Positions 40,413 through 41,108 of a stretch of DNA of 41,108 bases are shown piece by piece (the stretch's first letter is position 1; every line of letters begins with the position of its first letter). Under the pieces are notes generated by a model. The model saw only the letters and a program-made list of their open reading frames with translations. It had not been told where the DNA came from and did not search any database. Both the position numbers and the translations under genes were made by a program. Location: IMG/VR virus record IMGVR_UViG_3300025009_000216, positions 1 through 41,108 of that record. The stretch is one strand, 5' to 3'. Origin of the DNA: a virus.

Positions 40413-41108
40413 AGACACACAAATCATACGACCACTAATTAAATTTACTGCTACAGCTTATCTGAAGATGACAAATCTGATGATGACCACAGCTACAGAA
40501 ATTGGTTGGCATGGTACAATCATCCGAGAGGATAGTGTCTACACCGTCACAGATATCTTCATGTATCCACAAATTGTTACAGCAGCAACCGTAGAAACTG
40601 ATGAGGCTGACTATGTAAAATGGTGTATGGAACTTCCTGATGATGTTATTAATTCTCTACGCTTTCACGGACATAGCCACGTTAATATGGCTGTAAATCC
40701 ATCCGGAATAGACAATACATTTTACGGTAAACTCTTACAACAAATCCCTGAGGATGATTTCTATATCTTTATGATTAGGAATAAATTAGGTTCTGTAAAC
40801 GTATGGTTATATGACCTAGCTACTAATTGTTTATATGACAGTGCAGATATTGATATTGAGGTTGAACTAGATGCCGAGACATCTTTAGCTGAATGGACCA
40901 GAGATCAAAAAACAGAGTTTATCACCTTACCTCCGGTAAAAACATTTGGAGCAACTCAACCAAACACCGGAACAACTACACTAACTGATCCTCCAAAGAT
41001 AAAAAGAACAGGAACAGAAACGGGAGAATACCGTTATAACAAAAAAACAAAAAGAGATGAATGGCATCCCTACACCACTAAAGAAATGCTCGACAAAGAA
41101 ATAGAGGC
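40288..41108 (+). CDS. JAB/JAMM-domain metallopeptidase (3' end outside window)
   Basis: At least 273 residues from an ATG ten bases after GAGGAG; the frame is still open at the window end. The N-terminus (MKPIKLTPELQAQLMKQFEEFL) is helical. The JAMM site is complete: catalytic E71 in TEIGWHG, H129-x-H131 in HGHSHVNM, S139 and D142 in NPSGID. The family cuts ubiquitin or ubiquitin-like proteins from precursors or conjugates. A Thr/Pro-rich C-terminal part follows (LTDPPKIKRTGTETGEYRYN). The start lies 125 bases inside the previous gene, in another frame. An E1/ThiF-like gene could lie just beyond the window. Confidence 0.88.
   Translation, partial: MKPIKLTPELQAQLMKQFEEFLITERMQSDKLKFETTLTSTKDTQIIRPLIKFTATAYLKMTNLMMTTATEIGWHGTIIREDSVYTVTDIFMYPQIVTAATVETDEADYVKWCMELPDDVINSLRFHGHSHVNMAVNPSGIDNTFYGKLLQQIPEDDFYIFMIRNKLGSVNVWLYDLATNCLYDSADIDIEVELDAETSLAEWTRDQKTEFITLPPVKTFGATQPNTGTTTLTDPPKIKRTGTETGEYRYNKKTKRDEWHPYTTKEMLDKEIE

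Noticed and set aside
1-41108. Lysogeny module or integrated prophage boundary
   Set aside because: No integrase, excisionase, CI-like repressor, attachment-site repeat or bacterial chromosomal gene is visible; absence outside the window cannot be judged.
1-41108. Stop-codon reassignment (alternative genetic code)
   Set aside because: Genes end at TAA, TAG and TGA with normal spacing, and long genes such as the 2567-residue frame read fully in the standard code; only the single TAA in the fibre repeat is unusual.

Overview
The window is part of the genome of a tailed, probably short-tailed (podovirus-like), double-stranded DNA phage. Supporting signs are an N4-gp56-type major capsid protein, a portal, a terminase, a candidate tail nozzle protein, a giant candidate ejection protein and a complete lysis cassette. 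The host is most likely a low-GC Bacillota (Firmicutes; Clostridia, Paenibacillus-like or Negativicutes). The DNA is AT-rich, almost every gene has a strong AGGAGG-type ribosome binding site, GTG and TTG starts occur, the holin genes look like Gram-positive phage types, and the lysin carries an S-layer-homology (SLH) domain. No integrase, tRNA, CRISPR array or insertion sequence is visible. Both ends are cut inside genes.

Layout. (1) 1-5.8 kb, plus strand: a tightly overlapping DNA metabolism operon. It holds the end of an AAA+/MCM-like ATPase, a family A DNA polymerase with proofreading domain, a RuvC-like resolvase, a dATP/dGTP-diphosphohydrolase-like protein, a YqaJ-type exonuclease, a HAD hydrolase and a collagen-repeat protein, and it ends at a strong terminator. 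(2) 5.8-31.0 kb, minus strand: the late region. In transcription order it runs small terminase candidate, large terminase, portal, scaffold, capsid, phosphoesterase, adaptor and fibre genes (including collagen-like and InlB-repeat proteins), tail nozzle candidate, XhlA-like protein, holin, SLH-lysin, an Ala-rich protein and a 2567-residue giant protein with an embedded DnaQ-like exonuclease domain. Two sigma-70-like promoters and two terminators divide it. (3) 31.2-41.1 kb, plus strand: an accessory/early region of many small genes. It includes a macro-domain protein, a second phosphoesterase, an AbrB-like protein, an AT-rich iteron region that could be a replication origin, and finally a cluster with a ubiquitin-like beta-grasp protein, a large protein with a possible E2-like His...Cys motif, and a JAB/JAMM peptidase with all metal ligands.

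How it fits together. Divergent transcription from about 31 kb separates early and late genes. Five copies of an unusual ~40-bp AT-rich element precede early genes. A 14-bp palindrome of the TGYATA-NN-TATRCA type occurs both at the capsid promoter and in the early control region, which suggests one regulator touching both. The most interesting system is the phage-borne ubiquitin-like conjugation/deconjugation cluster at the right end. The macro domain (ADP-ribose chemistry), the in-frame stop inside an octapeptide repeat of a fibre gene, and the exonuclease inside the giant virion protein are also worth a second look.
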